Shown here piece by piece: positions 46,632 to 54,985 of a stretch of DNA of 64,000 bases (its first letter is position 1; every line of letters starts with the position of its first letter). A program made the translations under genes and the position numbers. Origin of the DNA: Poseidonocella sp. HB161398 (GTDB taxonomy: Bacteria; Pseudomonadota; Alphaproteobacteria; Rhodobacterales; Rhodobacteraceae); assembly GCF_005870025.1 (NCBI RefSeq), contig NZ_VATA01000038.1, positions 1-64,000 of the forward strand, given 5' to 3'. The notes under the pieces were generated by a model. It made no database searches. It had not been told where the DNA came from and was given only the letters and a program-made list of their open reading frames with translations.

Positions 46632-48248
46632 TCAGACCATCATTTCCTTGGTGGCCGACAGGGTCAGCTCGGGATAGTCGCGCTCGATCCGGTCGATGTC
46701 CCATTGCAGCCGCGTCAGGTAGACCATGTCGCCGTCATTGTCGGCGGCCATGTGGCCCTTGTTGGTGTCGACGAACTTGTCGAGCTTGTCCTTCGGCCCC
46801 GTGACCCAGCGGGCCGAGGTGAATTGCGACGGCTCGAAGCGCACCGGCAGGCCGTATTCCAGCTCGATCCGGCTCGCCAGAACCTCGAATTGCAGCGCGC
46901 CGACGACGCCGACGATGAAGCCCGAGCCGATCATCGGCTTGAAGACCTTGGCCGCGCCTTCCTCGGCGAACTGCATCAGCGCCTTTTCCAGGTGCTTGGT
47001 CTTCATCGGATCGCCCGAGCGCACGCCCTGCAGCAGCTCCGGCGCGAAGCTCGGGATGCCGGTGACGCGCAGCGCCTCGCCCTCGGTCAGCGTGTCGCCG
47101 ATCCGCAGCTGCCCGTGGTTCGGGATGCCGATGATGTCGCCCGCCCAGGCCTCTTCGGCCAGCTCGCGGTCGGAGGCGAGGAACAGCACCGGGTTCGACA
47201 CCGCCATCGGCTTCTTGGTGCGCACATGGGTCAGCTTCATGCCGCGGGTGAAATGGCCCGAGGCCAGCCGCAGGAAGGCGACGCGGTCGCGGTGCTTGGG
47301 GTCCATGTTGGCCTGGACCTTGAAGACGAAGCCCGCGACCTTCTTCTCCTCGGGGGCGATCTGGCGCGGCTCGGCCGATTGCGGCTGCGGCTCGGGGCCG
47401 TAGTCGCCGATCCCGTCCATCAGCTCCTTCACCCCGAAGGAATTGATCGCGGAGCCGAACCAGATCGGCGTCATCGTGCCGTCCATCACCGCCTGCGGGT
47501 CGAGCGCGGGCAGCAGCTCGCGCGCCATCTCGATCCCCTCGCGCAGCTGCGCCAGCAGCTCCGCCGGGACGTGTTCGGCAAGCTTGGGATCGTCGAGCCC
47601 CTCGATCTTGACGCTTTCGGCGACCTTGTTGCGGTCGGCGCGGTCCATCAGCTCCAGCCGGTCGCGCAGAAGGTCGTAGCAGCCGAGGAAGTCGCGCCCC
47701 ATGCCGATCGGCCAGCTCGCCGGCGTCACGTCGATCGCCAGGTTCTCCTGGATCTCGTCGATGATCTCGAAGACGTCGCGGCTCTCGCGGTCCATCTTGT
47801 TGCAGAAGGTCAGGATCGGCAGGTCGCGCAGGCGGCAGACCTCGAAAAGCTTCTGCGTCTGGCTCTCCACGCCCTTGGCGCCGTCGATCACCATCACCGC
47901 CGCATCCACCGCGGTCAGCGTGCGGTAGGTGTCCTCGGAGAAGTCCGAGTGGCCGGGCGTGTCGACCAGGTTGAAGCGGTACTGTCCGTAGTCGAAGGAC
48001 ATGGCCGAGGCCGAGACCGAGATCCCGCGGTCCTGCTCCATCTTCATGAAGTCCGAGCGCGTCCGGCGCGCCTCGCCCTTGGCGCGGACCTGTCCGGCCA
48101 TCTGGATGGCGCCGCCGTAGAGAAGGAACTTCTCTGTCAGCGTCGTCTTGCCCGCATCCGGGTGCGAGATGATGGCAAAGGTGCGGCGCCGCGCGATCTC
48201 GGGCGGCAGCGAGGGGGAGTTATGGGATCGGTCCAGCATGGGCGGCAT
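46632..48248 (-). CDS. prfC: Peptide chain release factor 3
   Basis: 538 residues (an ATG three codons in is an alternative). A translational GTPase: Walker A SHPDAGKTTLTEK, switch I region with DRGISVSASAMSF, DTPGHSDFSEDTYRTL, and FCNKMDRESRD, then domains II and III. It frees RF1 and RF2 from the ribosome after peptide release. It converges with the RgpF-like pair and is divergent from the CDF transporter gene. Confidence 0.96.
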   Translation of the reverse strand: MPPMLDRSHNSPSLPPEIARRRTFAIISHPDAGKTTLTEKFLLYGGAIQMAGQVRAKGEARRTRSDFMKMEQDRGISVSASAMSFDYGQYRFNLVDTPGHSDFSEDTYRTLTAVDAAVMVIDGAKGVESQTQKLFEVCRLRDLPILTFCNKMDRESRDVFEIIDEIQENLAIDVTPASWPIGMGRDFLGCYDLLRDRLELMDRADRNKVAESVKIEGLDDPKLAEHVPAELLAQLREGIEMARELLPALDPQAVMDGTMTPIWFGSAINSFGVKELMDGIGDYGPEPQPQSAEPRQIAPEEKKVAGFVFKVQANMDPKHRDRVAFLRLASGHFTRGMKLTHVRTKKPMAVSNPVLFLASDRELAEEAWAGDIIGIPNHGQLRIGDTLTEGEALRVTGIPSFAPELLQGVRSGDPMKTKHLEKALMQFAEEGAAKVFKPMIGSGFIVGVVGALQFEVLASRIELEYGLPVRFEPSQFTSARWVTGPKDKLDKFVDTNKGHMAADNDGDMVYLTRLQWDIDRIERDYPELTLSATKEMMV

Positions 48249-48366
48249 ATAGCCGGGGCCGGGCAGGCGCGCAATTCTTCACGCAAGTTCGGAACGATTC
48301 TCAGGAAAGGGTTTTTTCCGCGGGAAAATGGTCCTAGGGGGAGCGCCCGCACCACGGAGACCTGCC

Positions 48367-49275
48367 ATGCCGCCGCACGAACCCTATCCCGCCGCGCTCC
48401 TGCGCCAGGCCATGCTGTCGATCGCCGTCGCCATTGCGGTGCTGTCCTTGAAGCTGGTGGCCTGGCGGATGACGGGGTCGGTCGCGCTGTATTCGGATGC
48501 GCTCGAATCGATCGTGAACGTGGTGACGGCGATCACCGCGCTGCTGGCGATGACCTATGCGCGGCGCCCGGCGGACGACAACCACCCCTATGGCCACCAG
48601 AAGGTGGAGTATCTCTCGGCGGTGCTCGAGGGCGCGCTCATCATGGTCGCGGCGGCGATGATCCTGATGGATGCCTCGCGGGCGCTGATGAACCCGGTCC
48701 CGGCCGATCTGGGCCCGGCGGCGATCGCGATCAGCCTGGCGGCGACGGCGCTGAACTGGGGCTGGGCGCGGCACCTGATCCGCCGCGGGCGCCAGGCGCG
48801 CTCGCCCGCGCTCGAGGCGGACGGCCATCACCTGATGTCGGACGTGGTCACGACCGGCGGCGTGCTGCTCGGGCTGGGGCTGGCCTGGGCCACGGGCTGG
48901 CACGTGCTCGACCCGCTCCTGGCGCTGGCCGTGGGTCTGCATATCGTCTGGCAGGGCTGGGCGGTGATCCGCGGCTCGCTGGCGGGGCTGCTCGACGAGG
49001 CGGTCGAGGAAGGGGAGCAGGCGGCGATCGTCGCGGCGATCTCGGGCGCGGCCCATGGCGCGCTGGAGATGCACGACCTGGTGACCCGCCGCTCGGGCCC
49101 GGTGACCTTCATCGAGTTCCACCTGATCATGCCGGGCGACATGACCGTGCGCGACAGCCACGTGATCTGCGACCGGGTGGAGAAGGCGCTGCGCCTGCAT
49201 GACCGCGGCGCGCGGATCACCATCCATGTCGAGCCCGAGGAGATGGCCAAGCCCGAGGGCCACGCGCTCGGCTGA
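48367..49275 (+). CDS. Cation diffusion facilitator family transporter
   Basis: 302 residues from the ATG at 48367 with GGAG upstream. Six membrane helices contain the metal site: VALYSDALESIVNV in helix 2 and EADGHHLMSDVVTT in helix 5, with NHPYGHQKVEYLSA on the loop. The C-terminal cytoplasmic domain has VTFIEFHLIMPGDMTVRDSH. It exports divalent metals such as zinc, iron or manganese in exchange for protons. The residues cannot settle which metal. Confidence 0.92.
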   Translation: MPPHEPYPAALLRQAMLSIAVAIAVLSLKLVAWRMTGSVALYSDALESIVNVVTAITALLAMTYARRPADDNHPYGHQKVEYLSAVLEGALIMVAAAMILMDASRALMNPVPADLGPAAIAISLAATALNWGWARHLIRRGRQARSPALEADGHHLMSDVVTTGGVLLGLGLAWATGWHVLDPLLALAVGLHIVWQGWAVIRGSLAGLLDEAVEEGEQAAIVAAISGAAHGALEMHDLVTRRSGPVTFIEFHLIMPGDMTVRDSHVICDRVEKALRLHDRGARITIHVEPEEMAKPEGHALG

Positions 49276-49334
49276 GCCATTGTCCTGCGCCCGCGCCGCC
49301 GCTAGGGTCGCCGCGAAACAGGAAAGGACGGCTC

Positions 49335-50111
49335 ATGGACCTTGGACTCACAGGGAAAAAGGCGCTGGTCTGCGCTTCGTCGAAAGGCCTTGGCAAGGGC
49401 TGCGCGGCGGCGCTGGCCGCCGAGGGCGTGGAGCTGGTGCTGAACGCGCGCGGCGCCGAGGCGCTGGAGGCGACGGCGGCGGAGCTGCGCGCGCTCGGCG
49501 TCGCGGTGACGGCGGTCGCGGCCGACATCACCACCGAGGCGGGCCAGGCGAAGGTGCTCGAGGCGGCCGGGCCGGTCGACATTCTCGTCACCAATGCGGG
49601 CGGCCCGCCCCCGGGGCTCTGGAAGGACTGGGGCCGCGAGGATTTCATCAAGGCGCTCGACGCGAACATGCTGGCGCCGATCGCGCTGATGACCGCGCTG
49701 CTGCCGGGGATGTGCGATCGCGGCTGGGGGCGGGTGGTCAATATCACCAGCCAGTCGGTCAAGGCGCCGATCCCGCAGCTCGGCCTGTCGAATTCGGCGC
49801 GCACCGGCCTGACCGGCTATGTCGCGGGCACCTCGCGCCAGGTGGCGGAATTCGGCGTGACGATCAACAACCTCCTTCCGGGCATCCACGCCACGGACCG
49901 CGCGGTCAGCCTTGATGGCGGCGTGGTCGCGAAGGAGGGGATCACGATGGAAGAGGCCCGCGCCCGGCGCGAGGCGACGATCCCGGCGCGCCGCTACGGC
50001 ACGGCGGAGGAATTCGGCAAGGCCTGCGCCTTCCTCTGCTCGGTCCATGCGGGCTTCATCGTCGGGCAGAACATCCTGCTCGACGGCGGCGGCACGAATT
50101 TCACCATCTGA
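49335..50111 (+). CDS. Short-chain dehydrogenase/reductase with altered active site
   Basis: 258 residues. The Rossmann parts are in place: LVCASSKGLGKGCAAALA near the start, ILVTNAGGPPPG, and NITSQSVKAP with the usual serine. Where YxxxK is expected the sequence reads SNSAR (in LGLSNSARTGLTGYV), so both catalytic Tyr and Lys are replaced. A branch of SDRs related to 3-oxoacyl-ACP reductase is known with such changes. It probably binds NAD(P), but its reaction is uncertain. CAGGAAAGGA precedes the ATG. Confidence 0.85.
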   Translation: MDLGLTGKKALVCASSKGLGKGCAAALAAEGVELVLNARGAEALEATAAELRALGVAVTAVAADITTEAGQAKVLEAAGPVDILVTNAGGPPPGLWKDWGREDFIKALDANMLAPIALMTALLPGMCDRGWGRVVNITSQSVKAPIPQLGLSNSARTGLTGYVAGTSRQVAEFGVTINNLLPGIHATDRAVSLDGGVVAKEGITMEEARARREATIPARRYGTAEEFGKACAFLCSVHAGFIVGQNILLDGGGTNFTI

Positions 50112-50261
50112 TCTCCGGCAGGGCGGCGCCGCGCGCGCCGCTCTGCACTTGCCCCTGTCGACGCGCGCGCCATCACGGCCGGCCCCGGTCCGTTCGTGCG
50201 GCGTCTGGCAGCGCAGCCTCCGGCCATGTCCCATTCCCACCGGGGCGTCCGCGTCGTCCTC

Positions 50262-51192
50262 GGCAATGTCCGTCGGACGGCGCTTGGCGAGGGGTCCGAT
50301 CCGGGTGATTGGTCCCTGCCTGCGATCGTCGTTTCCGCGGGGCGGGTCCGGCGGTGACCGGATCGCCCTGCCTGACGTCAGCTCCGCGCTTTCGGTCCCG
50401 GCCCCCTCCGAGCGGAGGCGACTTGTGCCGCGGCCACCGGTCAGGTCCCGCCGCCAAGGACACGGTCCGCATCATCCCTGGCAATCTCTGTAGACGCGCG
50501 CCGGGCAGGGACTCTTTTCCGGGTGCGGGGGGGAATTCCGCGCGGCGGTTCTGGTGGCGGTGCGATCATTCAGCCAGCCCAGAGGTCCCTTTTCCGAACC
50601 CGGCCCGGTCTTGCGGAGGTCTGGCGGAGAGACATCCGGCACGGTCGTGGTGCCAAGAACCCAGTCCGTGCTGTCCTCGGCAATGTACGGAACCGTGCTC
50701 TGCGAGGGCAACGGTCGAGATGATCGGCCGCCCGCCTGCCACAGCGATCTCCGCGCGGCGGGTCTGGCCTTGGCCGGGTCACTGTGCCAGCCCGGCGGTC
50801 TGCGCTGTCTGTCCCGGTCCGATCCGGTCGTCATCTGGACTAGCAGCTTGCGGCGAAGTCCCGGCGCCAAAGGCTCCGCCCGCGCTGGTCCTGGCAATGT
50901 CTACGGAACTGCGCTCTGCGAGGGTAACGGTCCAGATGATCGGCTGCCCGCCTGCCACAGCGATCTCCGCGCGGCGGGTCTGGCTTTGACCGCGGGATTC
51001 ATTCAGGCCGGCGGCTTGCGCTGTCTGTCCCGGTCCGATCCGGTCGTCATCTGGACTAGCAGCTTGCGGCGAAGTCCCGGGGCCAAGGGTTCCGCCCGCG
51101 CTGGTCCCGGCAGGGACTACCGGAAAGCGCTTCGCTATGGCGGTCCGGATGATCGGCGCCGGGCTGCCGCGGCGGGTCCGGCGATGGCCGGA
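50262..51192. repeat. Degenerate tandem array of ~215-base units in a 1.08-kb gene-free region
   Basis: The anchor GGCAAT (GGCAGG in the last unit) recurs at 50262, 50480, 50679, 50893 and 51109, giving spacings of 218, 199, 214 and 216 bases. The last three units are close copies, sharing CTGTCTGTCCCGGTCCGATC, TCATCTGGAC, CGCCTGCCACAGCGATCTCC and AGCAGCTTGCGGCGAAGTCC. The first two are strongly diverged. TCATCTGGAC of one unit is complementary to GTCCAGATGA of the next (50831-50840, 50930-50939). A plus-strand frame runs through the copies with a 72-residue period, but it continues far into the antisense of the next gene and shows no known domain, so coding is doubtful. Confidence 0.8.
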
Positions 51193-52470
51193 TCACTCGG
51201 CGGCGGTGGCCTCGGGCGGCGGGGCGGAGTTGCGGCGGCTGGAGCGGTTCAGAAGCGCCGTCGTCCGCTCGATGATGTTGTCGTTGAGAGAGTCGATATG
51301 CTTCATCCGCCGCTCCACGTCCTCGTGGAAGGCGTCGAGCTTGTTGATGATGTCGTGAAAGCCTCCATCGTCATCGGACAGCCAGCCGGTCTCGATCCGG
51401 CAGGTGACACGGGTCACGTCGAGCCCGCTGATGAAGCGGCGCATCCGGCGGCTGTCGTCGATGAAGCGCTCGGACTGCTCCAGGATCCGCCCGACCGTGT
51501 TGCGGGCCATGTCGCCGCAGCGCTGCATATGCGCGCTGAGCAGGGCCATCTCGCGCTTGTGGTCGATCGGCGCGCCGCTATCGGCCTCGCCCTCGAAGGT
51601 GCGGGTCATTTCCCGCTGCAGCCGCGCGCTGCCCATCATGAAAAGGCCGAGGCTGATCTCGTCGAGGACCCGCTGGCCGAAATCGGTGAAGCGCGAGGCG
51701 AAGGCCAGGGCCTCCCGCGCGAGGTTGCTGTAATTGGCGGAAATCACGCTGACCGGGCCGCCCGAGGCCTCGCAGCGCGAGGCCTGCAGCCGCAGATTGA
51801 CCGGGATCTGCTCGATCCGGCGGAAATCGGCATAGAGCGCGTTGGCTTCCTTGAAGATGTCGCCGACGGCGCGGGACATGGCGTCGAAGGCCTCCAGCCG
51901 GTCGTCGACCGGCTTGCCCTGGATGCGGTCGCGCGACATCAGCTCGGCGGTCAGGCCGGCGGCCATGAAGGCGACATAGTCGGGATAGCCCAGCTCCTTG
52001 ACGCCGGAGAGCAGCTCCTGCCCGCTGAGTTCCGGGGTGAAATCACCGGGCGCGTCGAGTTCGCGGGCGCGCAGGCGGCGGTAGAATTCCTGCACGGTCT
52101 CGAACATCTTGCTGGACGGCTTCAGCCGGACCGAGAGATAGCCGCCGGTGATCGGCATGACCACGGCGAAGACCCAGTAGTAGCCGCCCGCCTTGGTGCG
52201 GTTCTTGACATAGGCGCCGACCGGTTCGCCGCGTTTCAGCCGGTCCCAGAGCAGCCAGAACACCGCCTTGGGCATGTCGGGATGGCGGACGATCTTGTGC
52301 GGCGCGCCCAGGAGCTCGTCATAGGTGAAGCCGCTGATCCGCTCGAAGACGGCATTGCCCGAGGCGATCACCCCGCGCCCGTCAGTGCGCGAGAAGAAGA
52401 GCTCCGAGATATGGAACTCCGTGCCGCGGCCGGGCACCGGCCCGCTCCGCTTAGCCTTGTCGTCTGCCAT
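51193..52470 (-). CDS. PAS-domain protein without recognised output domain
   Basis: 425 residues from the ATG at 52470 with GGAGA upstream; a TTG lies six codons earlier. Residues about 12-130 form a PAS domain of the Aer type: TEFHISELFFSRTDGRGVIA, FERISGFTYDELLGAPHKIVR, HPDMPKAVFWLLWDRLKRGE and YYWVFAVVMPI. The remaining 290 residues are helical, without membrane segments and without the methyl-accepting signalling hairpin as I know it. It may be a cytoplasmic sensor of redox state or a small ligand. The gene converges on the tandem repeat array. Confidence 0.78.
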   Translation of the reverse strand: MADDKAKRSGPVPGRGTEFHISELFFSRTDGRGVIASGNAVFERISGFTYDELLGAPHKIVRHPDMPKAVFWLLWDRLKRGEPVGAYVKNRTKAGGYYWVFAVVMPITGGYLSVRLKPSSKMFETVQEFYRRLRARELDAPGDFTPELSGQELLSGVKELGYPDYVAFMAAGLTAELMSRDRIQGKPVDDRLEAFDAMSRAVGDIFKEANALYADFRRIEQIPVNLRLQASRCEASGGPVSVISANYSNLAREALAFASRFTDFGQRVLDEISLGLFMMGSARLQREMTRTFEGEADSGAPIDHKREMALLSAHMQRCGDMARNTVGRILEQSERFIDDSRRMRRFISGLDVTRVTCRIETGWLSDDDGGFHDIINKLDAFHEDVERRMKHIDSLNDNIIERTTALLNRSSRRNSAPPPEATAAE

Positions 52471-52553
52471 AAGGGCGTCTCCGCGCAATCAAGAACGTGG
52501 CACAGTCGTGGCACGGTTCTGGTTTCGAATCCCTTACGGCTTCCGGGGCGCCG

Positions 52554-52889
52554 TCAGAGGCGCAGGTCGGTCGCGGGGCCCAGATCCTCGGCGGCGGCGG
52601 CGCTGATCGCGGCGAAGAGCTCGCGGATATGGTCGAAGCCCTGCTCGATCATCTCGATGCGGTCGATCTCGACCCCGCGCGGCGTCGGGTCGGGATGCAG
52701 CACGCGCTCGTCGTAGAATGCGGCCAGGCAGCTTGCCATCAGGTCGTTATAGGCCGGCAGGCCCGGCGCGTCATGGTCCCGCGCGGGGGCGGGACGGGAT
52801 ACCAGGGGGTCGGCTTCGGCCGCAGGGCCGGGCTCCGGCCGCGCGGGCGCCAGGGCGGCCGCGGCGGACAGGGGGGCAAAGGTGATCAC
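52554..52889 (-). CDS. Small protein of unknown function upstream of the PAS gene
   Basis: 111 residues from a GTG at 52889 with GGAGA upstream. The first 45 residues are Ala/Pro-rich. The rest is more gene-like: LPAYNDLMASCLAAFYDERV and GVEIDRIEMIEQGFDHIREL suggest a helical domain. I do not recognise a family. It lies 83 bases upstream of the PAS gene on the same strand, so they may be co-transcribed. The start is uncertain. Confidence 0.5.
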   Translation of the reverse strand: MITFAPLSAAAALAPARPEPGPAAEADPLVSRPAPARDHDAPGLPAYNDLMASCLAAFYDERVLHPDPTPRGVEIDRIEMIEQGFDHIRELFAAISAAAAEDLGPATDLRL

Positions 52890-53068
52890 CGGAAAAGTCT
52901 CCGCTCATTTTCCTCTAATTTGAGGAAACTGCCCCTCAATTGTGGCGGAATTGGGGCAGAGCGGCGGGATTGGTAGGAATTGATTAATACTTGCGGCGCT
53001 GGATGACATGTCCGGCGCGCGGAGCCGCCGGGCCGGGCCCGGCGGAACGCGGTCAGGGCCGGGGGGCC

Positions 53069-54319
53069 TCAGTCCTCGCAGTCATAGCCGAAGATCGCCT
53101 TGCCGGCGGCCACGCCCTCGACCGCCACGGCGCAGCCGTCGCCGAGTGCCAGCCGACCGCCCTCGGCCAGGGTTTGCAGCCCGTCGACGCCGCTGACCGA
53201 GAATCGCACGCTGCGCCCGTCGCGGCCCACCGAGGAGAGGAAGACCCGCGCCTTGCCGTCGCCCAGCGACACCGCGCTGCCCGGGCCGATCGCCTCGGCC
53301 ACGTCCAGCTCGTCGCCGCAGGCGGCGCTAATGCTGGCATGGCCGCGGTCGACCCCGTCGAGCCGCACGCCGCAGAGCTGGTCCCCGGCGGAGAGGAGCG
53401 CGGTGCGTCCGGCCCCGAGCTGCTTCATCTCGCCGTTGATCGACAGCCGCGCGCGCGGCGGCCAGTCCTCCACGCGGGAGACGAAGACGCGGATCGCGCC
53501 GTCCTTCAGCACGGCGGTATGGCCCGGCGGCAGGCCCTCGGCCTCCGGCAGGTCGTCGCCGCAGGCGCCGCTGAGCTGCGCCGTCCCGGCGGAGACGCCG
53601 TCCAGCGTCACCATGCAGTACTCGTTCCCGGCCATGGTCAGCATCGTTTCCCCGACCGGCAGCGAGACCAGCTCGCCCTGGACGGAGAGCCGCGCGGCCT
53701 GGTCGTCCTCGGAGACGCGCGAGACGAAGACGCGCAGCGCGCCGTCGGCGAGCATCGCGGTGCTGCCGGGCGTGTTCCCGGGACCGGCCTGCGGGGGCGG
53801 GGCGGCGGCGCTGTCCTGCGGCGCGGGGGCCTCGGGCCGGGCGGGGGGCGCGGCGGGGCCGGTTCGGTTCGCCAGCGCGCCGCGGAGCTGGTCGAGCTGG
53901 CCCTGCAGCGCGGAGACCTGCGACGCCGCCGCCTTGCTGACAGCGTCGCCCAGCGTGCTGGCCACGCCGTCGATCTGCGAGCGCAGCGTCTCCAGATCCG
54001 AGGCGGAGCGGTCCATCAGGCTCTGCGCCGTGGTCTCGAGCCCGGAGAACTTCTCCTGCAGCGCCGCGACCGAACTGCCCAGATCGCCCATCTGCGGCTC
54101 CACCGCGCTGCTGAGCGCGGCGAAGCGCTCGTCGACCGAGGCCTGCAGCGCGTCGAGCCGCTCGGCCATCGGGTCGGGGGCCGCGCGGTCCTCGGCCAGC
54201 TTCTCGCTGACGATCTCGGCGATCTCCTCGCGGTCGGGGCCCGAAGGGGCGATCATCGAGCCGACCAGAATGCCGACCACGCCGGCCACGGCTGCTGCTA
54301 TGGGTGCTTTGCTATCCAA
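53069..54319 (-). CDS. Membrane-anchored coiled-coil protein with three Cys-pair repeats
   Basis: 416 residues from a TTG at 54319 preceded by GGGAGGACGGATA; a longer frame to another TTG at 54385 lacks such a site. Residues 6-25 are one membrane helix. Residues about 30-155 are heptad-like and probably coiled coil. Residues 156-184 are Ala/Pro-rich. Three related beta-rich repeats follow at 185-264, 265-345 and 346-416, each with a DGA(L/I/K)RVF(V/L)S-type strand and two cysteines 18 positions apart (235/253, 316/334, 396/414). With one N-terminal anchor the repeats should lie in the periplasm, where each pair could form a disulfide. No family is known to me. Confidence 0.75.
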   Translation of the reverse strand: MDSKAPIAAAVAGVVGILVGSMIAPSGPDREEIAEIVSEKLAEDRAAPDPMAERLDALQASVDERFAALSSAVEPQMGDLGSSVAALQEKFSGLETTAQSLMDRSASDLETLRSQIDGVASTLGDAVSKAAASQVSALQGQLDQLRGALANRTGPAAPPARPEAPAPQDSAAAPPPQAGPGNTPGSTAMLADGALRVFVSRVSEDDQAARLSVQGELVSLPVGETMLTMAGNEYCMVTLDGVSAGTAQLSGACGDDLPEAEGLPPGHTAVLKDGAIRVFVSRVEDWPPRARLSINGEMKQLGAGRTALLSAGDQLCGVRLDGVDRGHASISAACGDELDVAEAIGPGSAVSLGDGKARVFLSSVGRDGRSVRFSVSGVDGLQTLAEGGRLALGDGCAVAVEGVAAGKAIFGYDCED

Positions 54320-54789
54320 ATATCCGTCCTCCCTGCGCGCCGCGGGGCGCCGGTCCTCCTCCGGCCCCGCCGCGGCGTCTTCCAAATGGATTCCACGGCT
54401 GCGAGCCTAGCATTGCCGGCCCCTGCGTCACCCGGATTTTTTCGAGACTTTCGGATCGGCCAAGCGCGCGGCGCGGCCGCGGAGGCGGCAGGGACATGCG
54501 ATTCGCGCCAGGGGCGGGCAGGGGGTCCGGACGCCGCGGCGCGGCGCCGCCAGGGCGGGCGCGGGCGTGTCCGGCGCTAACGGAATACCGCCGTATGCGG
54601 TATATTTCTTCGCGATCTGAACAAAATCGCGGCGAAAGTCTAAACTATGGTCGTAAATAATGGGCGAAACTGCTAGCGCCATCGCGCAACATTATGCTAG
54701 CAAATGCGGACCGCGCGGAACGAAATTGCCGGCGACGAGTTAACAAAGCGGTTCGGAAAACACCGGGCCCTGAGATTAGGGGTAACGAC
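54320..54789. other. 470-base divergent control region with AT-rich centre and dyads
   Basis: No gene is seen here beyond alternative starts of the neighbours. The part from 54580 to 54780 is AT-rich for this genome. It holds a dyad, ATACCGC (54585-54591) and GCGGTAT (54597-54603), and a direct repeat TGCTAGC at 54671-54677 and 54695-54701. It lies between the leftward coiled-coil gene and the rightward 62-residue gene and probably controls both. Confidence 0.5.
54585..54603. promoter_or_regulatory. Operator-like dyad ATACCGC-N5-GCGGTAT
   Basis: Perfect 7-base inverted arms around CGTAT in the AT-rich divergent region. The size and symmetry fit a binding site for a dimeric regulator; no protein can be assigned. 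Confidence 0.45.
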
Positions 54790-54978
54790 ATGCTGACGAG
54801 AGAAGATCTTGAAGCCTTCATCGAAGATGGAGAAGCCGACTTCCTGAAGTCCCGCCCGGTGGAAACCGCAGCGGAACCCGTCACGCGCCGCCGTTCCTCC
54901 TTCGTCGCCCAGATGGCCCAGGCCCAGATGGCGATGATGGAATCCTGGCAGCGCAGCATGCTGCCGCGCCGCTTCTGA
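54790..54978 (+). CDS. Small protein of unknown function (62 residues)
   Basis: From the ATG at 54790, with AGGGG eleven bases upstream; a longer frame to 54694 is unlikely. The N-terminus is acidic (MLTREDLEAFIEDGEADFLK). The C-terminus is rich in Met and Gln with a basic end (AQMAQAQMAMMESWQRSMLP). It looks like a short amphipathic helix protein. Codon use is typical for the genome. No family is recognised. It stands alone behind a long AT-rich control region, which suggests regulated expression. Confidence 0.6.
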   Translation: MLTREDLEAFIEDGEADFLKSRPVETAAEPVTRRRSSFVAQMAQAQMAMMESWQRSMLPRRF

Positions 54979-54985
54979 TTGCGGC

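Noticed and set aside
52520-52545. T-arm-like string (GGTTTCGAATCCC) suggesting a tRNA fragment
   Set aside because: The flanking bases do not pair as a T-stem and no anticodon or acceptor arm can be built around it.
50554-52716. 720-codon plus-strand open frame across the repeat array and the PAS gene
   Set aside because: More than half of it is the antisense of the PAS gene, its composition is Arg/Gly/Ala/Pro-heavy with no domain, and long empty frames are common in DNA this rich in GC.
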